The notes beneath the pieces were generated by a model. The model did no database searches. It saw nothing but the letters and a program-made list of their open reading frames with translations, and was not told the origin of the DNA. The position numbers and the translations under genes were made by a program. 64,000 nucleotides of DNA from Pachyseris speciosa (Eukaryota > Cnidaria > Anthozoa > Scleractinia > Pachyseridae): positions 1 to 64,000 of the forward strand of contig JAEMWC010000102.1 in the NCBI GenBank assembly GCA_016490735.1, given 5' to 3'. Below, one piece after another: positions 47,632 to 58,560 of the stretch (position 1 is its first letter; each line of letters opens with the position of its first letter).

Positions 47632-48088
47632 CGATGAAATATCTTTTTTTAGTCAGTTTTCTTATGCGTGGGTTTAATTCTTTTATTTCTGTTTTACTCA
47701 CAGCAAGTTAAACCATAGAATCAAACGTCTTTTGTTTAGAATTCGTGAAAATCAACTAAATCTACCGAATGTACACTTAAAATCCGATAATTTTGTTATT
47801 ACAGGCATGTTATCATAAATACCGCCTTGCGTTTTGGATTAAAAGTTTTTATACCTTGTCTTACATTTTAACCGACGGAAAATTTCCAATCGAAAAAAAT
47901 TTCCTCTAAGTGACACTCTTCTTTTTTTTGGCACTCATGGAAATTACTCACGCTGGCGGAATCATGCCTCTCTCGTGCTACTTTCTTTCTCCCTACTTTA
48001 TTATGTTAACTAGAAATTTTTACATGTCAACTGATGAATTTCAAACTTCGTTAAATTTTAATCAAGAGCCGGAGTTCCTCTCAATCCA

Positions 48089-49042
48089 TCAACAGCAGAA
48101 GCGAAACTCGCTGCTAGTGCTCCACAGAATGATTGGGTTTATCATGTGCTTTACGTAATATGCAAAAAGCGAGATCATGTCAGCATACCAGTAAGCGAGG
48201 TTCGTTGCTAAAGCCTCATAATCGTTGAACTCTCTCACCAACATCAACACTCCGCGGGGAATGGAACAACATTGAAAAACAGCAACGAGAAAAACAACAA
48301 CCTTGACCAGGCGAATCTTTTTCCTGCTTCGCTCTAGAAAATCCCGCCTCTCTTCGCTTTCTTTTGAGAAGTGTAGTTCGCTTCTTGCAACGATAAATAT
48401 ATTGAGATAGCACCAGGTCTGGATGAACAAGGGCAAGGCGATGAATACCACAACAAGGTAAATTTCGTAAGCGAGGCGTATCGTCAAAGAAGGAAACACT
48501 GGAACGCAGTACAGTTTGTTATCCAGTGGGTGATATCGAAGCTGGAGCATCAGAGCTTGGGGTAAGGCAGCAGCAATGTAGCATGCGAGCCAGATCAAGG
48601 CAACAATCAGTTTTGCTGTCTTTATACGCAATCGATCTTTGAATGGTTGTACAATGACGCGATATCTTTCCAGTGCAATTACTGTGTGCGTCACCACTGA
48701 AACACTTACAAAAAGCTCTTGAATGGAAACAAGAAAATTGCAGAGAAATTTACCAAACGGCCAACCGATGTAATTTTCTATGATTCTCTGTGGCGCGGCA
48801 ATCAAAGCCATTCCCAGGTCTGCGACAGCGATGCTTAAAATCAGGGAGTAGCATGGTGTTCGGAGCTGTTGTCGCCTTATAATGGCCGTTACGATCAGCA
48901 AATTCCCAGGGAAACCAGTCGCTATTACGAAGGAGAACAGAACTGTCGCCACAGTTGCTGGATGGGATGTGCTGTTCCTCAGTGACAATGACGAAGAGTT
49001 GTTTAGCACAGACGCGTTTGAATTATCCACGAAAACCTTCAT
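48089..49042 (-). CDS. class A orphan GPCR, 317 aa, single exon
   Basis: Member of the same receptor family as the other three. N-terminal sequons NAS 9, NSS 15 and NST 23 predict an extracellular glycosylated N-terminus. TM1 GN (46-47), TM2 VADLG with D75, WPFG at 94-97, C101 at the top of TM3, ERY (125-127), TM4 W151, ECL2 C179, TM5 P204, TM6 CSIPRG with P262, TM7 NPIIL (302-306). Ser stands at 6.48 and Leu at 7.53. The third loop is short and basic (ERSRKKIRLVK). The C-tail is only about 11 residues and ends EFRFCC, so a cysteine pair that could be palmitoylated is almost terminal. The next codon is a true stop; whether a longer ancestral tail was lost is unknown. A TATATAC-like motif lies near 49210, about 170 bases upstream. 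Confidence 0.93.
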   Translation of the reverse strand: MKVFVDNSNASVLNNSSSLSLRNSTSHPATVATVLFSFVIATGFPGNLLIVTAIIRRQQLRTPCYSLILSIAVADLGMALIAAPQRIIENYIGWPFGKFLCNFLVSIQELFVSVSVVTHTVIALERYRVIVQPFKDRLRIKTAKLIVALIWLACYIAAALPQALMLQLRYHPLDNKLYCVPVFPSLTIRLAYEIYLVVVFIALPLFIQTWCYLNIFIVARSELHFSKESEERRDFLERSRKKIRLVKVVVFLVAVFQCCSIPRGVLMLVREFNDYEALATNLAYWYADMISLFAYYVKHMINPIILWSTSSEFRFCC

Positions 49043-50689
49043 TTTGTGACCTGGACTAAGCTTCTTACAACTTCATCAGTCGACTGGTTCTTTAGTCTCC
49101 GTGATTAAACAGGAATCAGATAAAAATATTATTCAGCAGCTGTCGACAAATCAATAAAATAGAACACAGCTATCATCCTTGTTTTTTTTTTAAATGACTG
49201 GCGGCCGGTGTATATATCTCGGTCATTTTCGATAAATACTTCCGCGACAAATTTTGCCGCCTCTACCGGACTAGTTCCCAAATTTGTTGCCTTGAACTGT
49301 TGTCGTCACAAAGTTTTGTGGCTAAAATCGGTTTGATAATGACCGTTCTTGCAAGTTAAATTTCATTTGATGGATGATTGCCTTTATGATGCGCGGTACA
49401 GATAGAAGATCACTAGCTCCGACAATGGAATAAGCGACGAGTAAAAAAAGTTTTTTCTTCAACTTCACACAATCACTGTTTAAATTTGCCTAAAAGCTTT
49501 TTTGTGTTCGTGAGCCCTTTGTTTTTTCTCACCTCGTATTGTTTATTACTTAACAGAGCGATTGTTGATTGGCTTAAATTTGAAATTACGTTGCCAGGAT
49601 TGATCAACGTCCATTACCTGAAGAACCCTGGTTTGCATGAAAACGCAAATCATAGTTAACCCACCCAAGGGTGAAATTTGTGAAGCAAAATTTCTACACG
49701 TCGTTTGTTGCTTTGCTAGATGGTGTTTGCATGGCGTCTTCAAGATATTTAAACAAGTTAACTCTGTTTGAACTTACTTTAGATTTAATTCAATTTAACC
49801 CTATTTCGTTTGCTTCTAGCCAGTTTTCGCAGAAAATCAGGGCGTCGTACTATCGCTGTTGCTGCAGCGGTATCGATATTAAAATCAGGCCCCCTGCTTC
49901 GAACTGAAAACTATCGACGCATTACATAATATAACTTCTTTTATCAAGGAGTAGCAAGGAAAACGTGCACCTCATCATTGTTACACTCAATACGGACAGC
50001 TGCTCAAGCTTAATGACTATGCCAAACCTTCAAGAAGATTTTGCGTGTGGCCTCAGTACTCGTACGCACACTGAGGTTAATCACCAATTTACTATGGTCA
50101 ACAGTGGCAAACCTCAAGTCAATCCCTGTAGCTCAGCTTCAGTTATAGTATCAAACTGGTGCACCAGTGTGCACGGAGGGCATCAGTGATGCCGTGTAGC
50201 TCTTTAAAACCGCGTCAATCATTCTTAAAGTTTTTAAGGTCCTTGCAAGATATTTGCAGGAATATCCCTGAATTTATCACCTTGCTGTCACTTTATGTAC
50301 GTGCAGTTAACTTGGGAAATTGAAATAAACAATGGCAGAAATAAGAATTGAGTGTGACTACTGAATTTAGTGAGGCGAACGCAACGAAAGCTTGTTGAAG
50401 CATCTTGAAACTGTCTCTCGAGAAATGTGTTACTTTGTCTTGTACAATGGATTTTGTTTTTTTCATAGGTCCAAAACCAAGAATATCACCAAGCGATCGA
50501 AACCATATAAAGCAAAGGTTTCATTGTGGGTAAAATTGTGTGCGATTAAAAATCGTTATCAGATCATACAAAACAGCTCACTATTTCACATGACGACAAA
50601 GGTCTGCGTCTAGTTTTAATACATTTTCAACCGCACATATATTTTTATATCGGTTTTTCAGCCATTTTCTCTTTTCATTATTATTTTTA
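49043..50689. other. intergenic upstream of the second GPCR
   Basis: It should contain that gene's promoter. Open frames at 49671-49907 and 50392-50613 (plus) have no recognisable product. Confidence 0.35.
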
Positions 50690-50800
50690 GTTTATTTATT
50701 TATTTATTTATTTATTTTTCGTGGTATGTCTGTAAAGTAGCTAATTAGCTAAGAACATTTACCACGTGAAATAAAGGGTACTGTATTGTATTGTATTGTA
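50690..50800 (+). repeat. (TTTA)n tract and TTGTA-tailed retroelement 3' end
   Basis: A TTTA tract at 50690-50718 is followed by a short segment ending GTGAAATAAAGGGTACTG and TATTG repeats (50781-50800). The AATAAAGG plus TTGTA repeat ending resembles the 3' terminus of a non-LTR element, with no coding part seen. Confidence 0.5.
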
Positions 50801-51325
50801 GTCGACAAATATGCAGTGCGACGCATTTCGCTTTGATTGACTCGCAAGGCTTGCTAAAAGCAGCATGTTTTGACTGTTCGCGCTAGCATCACCGGTTGCT
50901 GGAATCATTTCTAGGTGGGTGGTTGAGCCATCTTAAACTGTGAACTATATTTAACCATTTTACTATTTTTAACAACACTTGTGTGACTTCATATAATGGC
51001 AATTTCCTGCAATATAGCTAATGCTCTTCAAAATTTCCCTTTCAAAAGAATAAGTTTTTCAAAAATTGTCAATTTACCGTCGAAAAGCTAAGAATAGGAG
51101 GCAATAAAACTCAACGGGAGGAAAAACTTCTGAAAACAAGTCAATTCGGGTTAATTTTGCGCTTCCTCAGAAATAATGGTTTTCGATTTGTGGCATTTTG
51201 TAATCAAAACATAAACTCAATTTTTCTCCCGGGGGACCGGCTACTTTGGAATATATTAAAAAATTGCGGTAGGTAAATCGAACGTTTTCATAAAGAAAAC
51301 AATAACTCGCCTTCTTAATATTCGG

Positions 51326-51402
51326 TAGCCTGCATGCAGACGTCTCCTATTTCCTTTTTCCGCGTGCAACAAAGGAAATAGGAGACGTCTGCATGCAGGC
51401 TA
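51326..51402. repeat. perfect 32-bp-arm hairpin
   Basis: Arms 51326-51357 and 51371-51402 are exact reverse complements (starting TAGCCTGCATGCAGACGTCT), separated by 13 bases (TTCCGCGTGCAAC). Such perfection suggests a recent foldback or snap-back insertion, or a structured RNA. Confidence 0.85.
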
Positions 51403-53121
51403 AATTTTGGGAGTAAAAATGATTTAAGATTTGAGGGATAGTAATTCTCCCAATCAAGAAATAAGATTTTGCAGCGAAATCGATTATTTCTAGAGATTAC
51501 ATTTTAATATCCGTTTCGGGTCCGGAAGAAAAATAAAATAAACAACTCAGATTTTACCGCGCTATTTTCTGAATCATTTTGAAAACTGCGCTGTAAATTT
51601 TTTAGCAAGCTTAAAAATACATAAATGATACGGTTATTTCCAGATACTTGCGAACTTCATTTACATTTAACCAAGGTTGGTCTTGCTCGCCTTCTGAGGC
51701 CAGCCAATTAACCATGAAATGATAAACTCTTTCGAATCTTTTCACAACTATCTTTTCGGCTTACAACGCCGAAGAAGCGGTGATACCAGCCGGTGGAGTA
51801 TGGTTAAGCAAATGTTTAGAAATCGCAAAGTGAATCGTTAGAGAAAAGCGTGAAATTTTTCGCAGGAGTTATATTTTGTAATGGGTTTCTTTTTGTGTGT
51901 ACGTGTTTGCTGGAGTCTCTTATTTCGCGTTTTCAGAAATTGATGCATGTTTCCGGGGGAAAGAGTGGTGGTTGAACTAAGTAGAGTTTCAGAATTTTCA
52001 AACCCTCTCCAACCACAGGCAACGAGGTTAACAACGCAACAAATTGATTTCAATCCTGCAACATGTAAAAGCCACACAAGAGTAATCTGTAAACTCACGA
52101 AGACCTCTTTTTCATACAGTTATAGCTTGTGTGTACAGTTCTGTCCCAAGGAGGTGTTTAAATAGATATGTATGCAAATTAATATGCACTTTTCCGGAAT
52201 GGTTATGTTAGGAAAATTCAACAGTGGAGTGAATTTGTGTGGCCGGGATAAAAAATGCGGATGAGCAATCACAAGAACGGGATAAATTAGAACGCGCTAC
52301 AATCTCATGGTATACGGTAATGAAATAAAAAAAAAAACCCCATGAAATCAGAACTACTAGCACTCTAACTTTTTCTTTTCCGAGTTATCGGCTTCCTCAA
52401 TGTGTCTGAGTGAAGATAATTCTTAGTGCTTGAAAAACAATTGTACCATTCGAGAAAAAGTACCTTTTAAATGTTTTAACCGGTAAAACCGTTAAAATTT
52501 AAGAATTGCCACTATTGTGAAATGTATTTAACTGATTAATTTTTTACTAACAGACCCCTCGTCGCGGCGGTTCTACAAACGGGTAGCTGTAATAAATACC
52601 GCAATAAATATCAGATTAATTTCGCTGCAAGATGTAGGGAAATCAAACCAGGGCTATTATGGCTCTGACTAGCTTACATATTTTTTGTAGAATATTCCTG
52701 TTTGTTGGGCGACTTAGCATAATGACACCAGAAAAACAACAAAACATAACTGAGAAGCGGCAAATATTTTTTTTCCATTTCACCCGCATTAATTAATTAG
52801 ATAAAGTATTGCAATTATTGAACTAAATGCATCCCCTCTTACAGGATTTTTACGAATTGTCTTTTGTTATTAGGAAAACTACAGGCCTGTTTGCTCTATT
52901 TTTTAAAATTAAATCATGAAAAATAAAAAAAAAAATAACGAAGAAAATAATAAGAAACTTAAAAAAAAGGATAAGAAAAAAAAATCAACTGATTATACAG
53001 TACGAGTAATTCTTTTTGCGGAGTGTGCGAGCGAAAGCCAGTAAGAGATTTTATCATTGTGCCTTTCTTTCGCGGACTTTTAAATCATCCTTTCTCTAAA
53101 TCAGGTCGATATCGAGTGTTT
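51403..53121. other. intergenic, nothing recognised
   Basis: AT-rich with A-runs near 52920-52990. Open frames near 51838-52165 on both strands have no identifiable product. The 3' end of the third receptor transcript is expected in the right part. Confidence 0.35.
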
Positions 53122-54291
53122 TTACAATGGGCTATCTCTTTCATCTTCTTCCAACTCTCCTTCGAGTTCGTCTTCGGGCTTCAAAGCATAATTTCGGGTT
53201 GTTCTAAACTGCGTGTGATTGGATTTGTCTGGATATTCTTCACCCTTACAACACGCGACGATGCCTCCTCTAAAGTCAGCGCTCATGCTATATAGGATAA
53301 AAGGGTTGATAACGTGTTTTACGTAGTACAGCGCCAATGCTACTATATCAACATACTCAAATGTAGGGCCAATTGACGAGGGAACAGCAAATTCACGATA
53401 AAGCATCGTTATCCCGCGCGGGAGATGACAAATTTGGAAAGCTATCACCAGAACAAGTAGCATCTTCACTAGTTTTTGTTTGCGTTTGATGCGCGCGGCG
53501 AGGCCACTGCAAGAAACTCGCGAGTCAAACGATGCGCCCGAGTGGCTCATATTTTCAGTTTTCGCAACCACTTCTACAATTATATCACTCTTGCTTTTCA
53601 GTGTTCGTATGATGCTTATGTAGGCGTAGCTCTGAATCACCAGCTGAACGATAATGAAGATGAAAACCAGATAGGTTTCGTAAGCTCTCCGATACATGGT
53701 GGTCCAGTCAGGAACACAATATGCTACCCCTTTATACGATCGGAGTTTTAATGGGAAAGTCAGTGGAAGGCCAGCGAACACGTAACAGAACAGCCATATA
53801 CCCAGGATGACAATTTTCGTTTTGCCTGCTGACAGCCTTGGCTTGAAGGGATTGACTGTAGCTCTGTAGCGCTCTAAAGCAATAGTAGAATGCGTCACCA
53901 CCGACACACACACCATCACGTCTTGAAGGGGCGGTAAAAACCGACAGAGGGCGGAACCAAAGGGCCAACCTTCGAAATACAACTCTGCAATTCGCAAAGG
54001 CGCGGCAATCAGAGAGACTCCCAGATCCGCCGAAGAAATGTTGGCAAGCAGAAGACCGCAGGGATTTCTCAGTCGCTTCCACTTTAACATTGTTCCCAGC
54101 AGTGATGCGTTCCCGAGAAAACCGAGCGCAAAAATCACAGAGAAGAACGTGATGACCATAACGTTAAATGTCAGCGGATCAAAGAGCTGTCCCTGGCTTT
54201 GGGCTTCATACGTATTGTTTCGTTCACTCGCCATGGTTCGGTTCGCGGACTGAATGTCGCGGGTGAAGTTCGTTAAAGACGAGTTTTCCAT
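53122..54291 (-). CDS. class A orphan GPCR, 389 aa, single exon
   Basis: Longest of the four. Four N-terminal sequons (NSS 3, NFT 8, NRT 17, NNT 26). TM1 GN (60-61), TM2 SADLG with D89, WPFG (109-112), C116, ERY (140-142), TM4 W166, ECL2 C192. TM5 reads IIVQLVIQS: the usual Pro 5.50 is replaced by Gln 216. TM6 has QICHLPRG with P291 and His at 6.48. TM7 has NPFIL (329-333), so Leu at 7.53. The third loop is longer (about 45 residues). The C-tail has a CC pair (347-348) that could be palmitoylated and ends in a strongly acidic stretch (EDELEGELEEDERDSPL). The ATG is the first Met of the open frame. Ligand unknown. Confidence 0.93.
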   Translation of the reverse strand: MENSSLTNFTRDIQSANRTMASERNNTYEAQSQGQLFDPLTFNVMVITFFSVIFALGFLGNASLLGTMLKWKRLRNPCGLLLANISSADLGVSLIAAPLRIAELYFEGWPFGSALCRFLPPLQDVMVCVSVVTHSTIALERYRATVNPFKPRLSAGKTKIVILGIWLFCYVFAGLPLTFPLKLRSYKGVAYCVPDWTTMYRRAYETYLVFIFIIVQLVIQSYAYISIIRTLKSKSDIIVEVVAKTENMSHSGASFDSRVSCSGLAARIKRKQKLVKMLLVLVIAFQICHLPRGITMLYREFAVPSSIGPTFEYVDIVALALYYVKHVINPFILYSMSADFRGGIVACCKGEEYPDKSNHTQFRTTRNYALKPEDELEGELEEDERDSPL

Positions 54292-55501
54292 TATTATTTA
54301 ATCAATTAGCAACTGGCGGGAGTGCGTTCACGTTTCAAATTTATCATTAATTCATAAACTATGCCTGTTCTTGTGAAATCCTGGCCTGCAAGACATAAAC
54401 ACGGATTGACGCGGTTAACGCAATTTCAATACGTTGTAGCTATGAAGCGGTAGTTAAAAAGGGTTTGCCTTGGAGGGACTTCCGTTTATAATCGTGCAAA
54501 CTCGCCGGACCCGCCAAGCGAAACATTTACCGCACGCCAGCGGGCACGTTTTCCATGCAGGCAGTAAAGCCATACTGATATAATTTTAATAGCTTGGAAT
54601 TGACGCAGAGTGAGGTTTATGCAAAGTTGTAGTGACTTATGTGGTCAGTTGTAGACCAAAGTGGCAAATAAAGCCTCCAAAAGATAAAAAATGATACCAA
54701 ATAAACGACAAATATATAAATATATGGTGAAAGGGAGAAATCATTCAGCAGTTTGAATAATTTCTGGTACTATTGATTCTGATTTTGTACGAACAGAATC
54801 GAATCGATCCTCTAATCAAAGTGATTGTATTCAATCACTATGAATAGAGAAAAAAAAACTGATGAAGAAAAATAGAGAAATAACGAGAAAAAAGAAAGAA
54901 AACAAAACAAACCTTATTCTATTGAAAGCCTTTTAAAAAAAGCACAAATGCCTACCTTTTCCTCAGAGCTTGGGTGGATCGATTATCGTTGGAAGTTGGA
55001 GCATTTCTGGTGTTGCGAGGTTCAAAGCTTGCGTTAAATGCGTACTTTTGCTTTCTTGCTTTGGAAATTTATGTAAAAGTCACATGCAGCCTGAGGAACA
55101 AACGGATGCCGGCGTGCGTAACATTTGGTAAATTTACTTGGAGCTTTAAAGTGAACAACAATAAACAGCTGCCCTCTGGAAAAATTAAGTACACAGTAAA
55201 TACCAATTGCGGTTAACACGTTCAATTGCACGTTGCTCGAAATCGGGTTTTTTCTTTTTAAAAACAAACGCCACTTAAGTTTAGTTTTAGTTTGTAAACA
55301 GTTTCGATCTTTAAATCCGGCGTAGATTTTAACTCATCTTCTAGCAACCTCTGAGGCTAAACAATAAGAGGTCCATTTCCTGCCAGATTTCAAAGCCGTT
55401 GATTGTACATTGTTTTGAAAGTTTTAACTTGAGCGCCGTGGTTGCCCACTCCTTCTTTCAAAAGAAATTAAGAGCTCTTTTCAAGCTCTAGTAAAGATAA
55501 T
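54292..55501. other. intergenic upstream of the third GPCR
   Basis: No gene is recognised; promoter sequence for the minus-strand receptor is expected here. An A-rich segment lies near 54845-54905. Confidence 0.35.
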
Positions 55502-55854
55502 TGAGGCTATGTCTACACTATGCCGGATAGCATTTTATGCCGTTGTGAAAAATACTACGGCCTGGTGTGAACGGCAGTGGCCCAAAACCGCCGCTATCTT
55601 TCCACTAGAATCCAATTTTTGCTCCTCGTTGTTGATTTCCGTTTCGGTTCGATTCTTTGTTCACACTACTCCAGAAAGTGTCACGACAACCTATCCGATA
55701 TGTGACGATTCACTTTCAAGACCGCAGCGGCCCAGCATCGCTCCGACGCAAAAATCGTGCCGAAATCGTCGTTTTGAATGTGAACAAAAGCCCTATCCGA
55801 TATGGTTTTCGTGCCGGCACAAGAGCTATCCGGTATAGTGTAGACATAGCCTCA
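55502..55854. mobile_element. 353-bp inverted-repeat MITE
   Basis: TGAGGCTATGTCTACACTAT at the left is mirrored by ATAGTGTAGACATAGCCTCA at the right with one base difference, and the arms continue through CCGGATAG. The interior contains repeated CGATATG/CCGATATG words. No clear target duplication is visible, so the superfamily is open (hAT is possible). Confidence 0.75.
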
Positions 55855-58377
55855 GTTTATAGTTAAATGCGCCAAAAAATTGTTGCATGATGAGAAACGA
55901 AAGTATTAATAACGATCAAGCAGTGTAACGATATAAAACCATAAACGGGTGGTTTGATATTGTCGGCTTTTTTAGTGAATAATAAAAAAAGATAAATATG
56001 CAAATGATGTGTTTTTTCATCAACGCACGATTTTCCCCTTTGTTGGTGAGTAGTTGTTTCACGCGTTTCATATGTCAATAACATTTGAGGCGTACCAAGA
56101 ATGAGACATCAATTCTTAAAAAATGATGATCTTTCAATGGGTAATTAATCTTTTCATATAAAACATAATAACCGAAATATTGGTCAGTGTTAGCACCTGA
56201 AAAGCAGGCTGATTGATTCAGGGGTCGGCTGTAATTTCGCAGATTCAGAATGGGCGGCCATCACGAAATTTACACGGAAACCGATGAAGCCCATGCTTCT
56301 GTCATGTTCTGTTGAACAAAGTTGAATTTATAATGCTACAAAGAATGCTAATTAGCCATAACAACAAATAAAAGGAAACATAACAATGTATGATTGCAAA
56401 GAAAGTTTTAAATTAACACGATTCAACTGTGTACTTTGTGTTAATTTCAACTGTAGATGACAGAAGAACTGTCGAACCTCAACCATGTTTTTTAAAATAA
56501 ACAATTTTGTGCCTTTTCTTAAAATTATAACATGTATGCTGCTATCCAGTTGTAATTTACGTTTTAATGATGTACCTGTGCCCACCAGACTCTGTTACCC
56601 ATGATATTCATGGGTGGGATTTTCAACACTAAATTTTCTTTTTTTGCAACATGCTGTAATACTACTACTAATAATATACACGAAAAAACTACTCAATCCT
56701 GATTGGCTAAAAAAGAGTGCAGTTTTGCTGTAACACAGTGCAATTGCAAATGTATTTTGATTGGTTTAGAAACAATAGAAATTTGAATTAGCCAATCAAA
56801 TGGTAGCTGTTTCTATAGCAACACGTTCGCGGTGAGTTTGAGCCGTGTTGAAAATTGTGAAAACAAAAAACAGTGGTCGGCGTTTTGAGCAGGTTTTCAT
56901 TCGCAGAGGAGCTGAAAACAGCTCTAAAAACGAGCACAGTGTGAAAAGCACTGCTTTTTGCTTCTCTGTTTGGAGAAAGTGATGTCTAGAGAAGGGAATT
57001 ACTGACGAAATCGAAAATTATGAGCCCGTTGAACTTATATAACACTTTTCTCAAGCCATTTTACGCCGAGAAAAAACATACAAGACGAAGATTATGAACC
57101 AGAAATACTGAAAGTAATGATTATACAGCACTTGATAGACACTTGAAATACAAAGTAGCCTCATAGCCTTATAACATTGACAAAACTGTTGTTTTGACCT
57201 ACGCGTGATTAATAATTTTTTTTGCACGTGATTCACCTGCGTTGCTTATACAGTTTTTTCTTGTATATCATTAATACTGTATGTAATCACATGATTTTTC
57301 TCGTGCAACTCTTTATCAACTCTACTGTTTTTTATTTCTCGGCTTTTCACATTAAGGTGAATTGGAGTGAACTTTTTAGGAGTTTAAAAAAGGGGTTGAA
57401 GTGTTAAAACTGAAAATGTTTTAAAACACCACCAGACAGTTGACACCCCCAAAAGGCCACTCCATGTTGCTGGAGAACTGTTTAGTGTCCGTCTACTAAT
57501 TTCTAACTTCAAATTCCAATTTAAACCTTCATTAAATCTTCAATATTCCTATTCCCTTGATTTATCAAATCCTTCGAGAAAGATTATCTCTTCTCAAATA
57601 TACCGTCCAAAATATATTAATCATTCCAGTTCATTGCGTGTGGCAAATAAATAAATAAATAAATAAATAAATACCCAAAAATCACCAAAAATTCAAAAAA
57701 TATCCCACAACATAGCTTCGTGAGATGAGCATAGGGATTTTTAATTGCTTGAAACGCGAACGAGATATTAACATAAAAAAAAAACGATGTGCAAGTTAAA
57801 TTCCCCCTTAATTCATTCACTTTTCTCATTTTTCTTTACGGAACTTGTTTGAACTTTAGTCTTACCAACCAATCTTGGCTGTTCAGTGGTAATTTTTTAA
57901 AACAATTTTTAGCTGAGGTTCGTTACATGCACACTTTTCGTTCTTTTAAGTGGAGGTTAATACACCGCTCAAGGGTGGCACCTTTTGCTGTGCTTAGATC
58001 AAAAGATTAAAAGAAAGCCATTGAAATAAATTTACCACATATTACCTAATTGCCATTGATTTACATACCGTAAGGGCTCTATTAAGCCCCCCCGTCTCTA
58101 TTAAACCCCCCTCTCTAATCAGCCCCCATCCCCGTTTGGAAGTCGGTTTTTGTAATAAGCCCCCCCTCACCCCCACCCTCTGGGGCATGAGATCTTGTAA
58201 TTTGTTCTTTCTCTTCCCTCTTACAAAATCCTCTTCATGCAGCCCAGTTGGTTTGTTTTTTAAACAAATTTACACTCAAACACAGAATACTTAAATACTA
58301 AAGTTTCACTGCAGTTGTTTGAGTTTTATACAAAAACTATTTTAAGACGAAAACGTCATGTTTAAGATTTGAAATAA
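55855..58377. other. intergenic, no recognisable gene
   Basis: Includes an AAAT microsatellite at 57645-57673 and ATTGG/CCAAT-rich sequence near 56695-56810. A pyrimidine-rich run of AAGCCCCCC words begins at about 58075. No coding segment is convincing. Confidence 0.35.
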
Positions 58378-58560
58378 ACCCCCTCTCTATTGAGCCCCCC
58401 TCTCTATTGAGCCCCCCTCTCTATTGAGCCCCCCTCTCTATTAAGCCCCCCTCTCTATTGAGCCCCCCTCTCTATTGAGCCCCCCTCTCTATTAAGCCCC
58501 CTCTCTATTGAGCCCCCCTCTCTATTGAGCCCCCCTCTATTAAGCCACCCTCTCTAATAA
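58378..58560. repeat. minisatellite, about 17-bp unit
   Basis: The unit CCCCCCTCTCTATTGAG is repeated about ten times with small variants (ATTAAG for ATTGAG, five or four C). Related words flank it from 58075 to 58610. The C-rich strand is strongly asymmetric (polypyrimidine). Confidence 0.85.

Noticed and set aside
47516..47701. Ile-Tyr repeat ORF
   Set aside because: Translation of an AT microsatellite.
49205..49220. Firm TATA box for the second receptor
   Set aside because: The TATATA-like word is about 170 bases from the ATG in AT-rich DNA; without a transcript start it is not supportable.
53476..54253. Several open frames antisense or out of frame within the third receptor gene
   Set aside because: They are shadows of the GPCR reading frame; they lack domain features.
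58378..58560. CRISPR-like regular repeats
   Set aside because: The units are contiguous without unique spacers, and the DNA is animal; this is a minisatellite.
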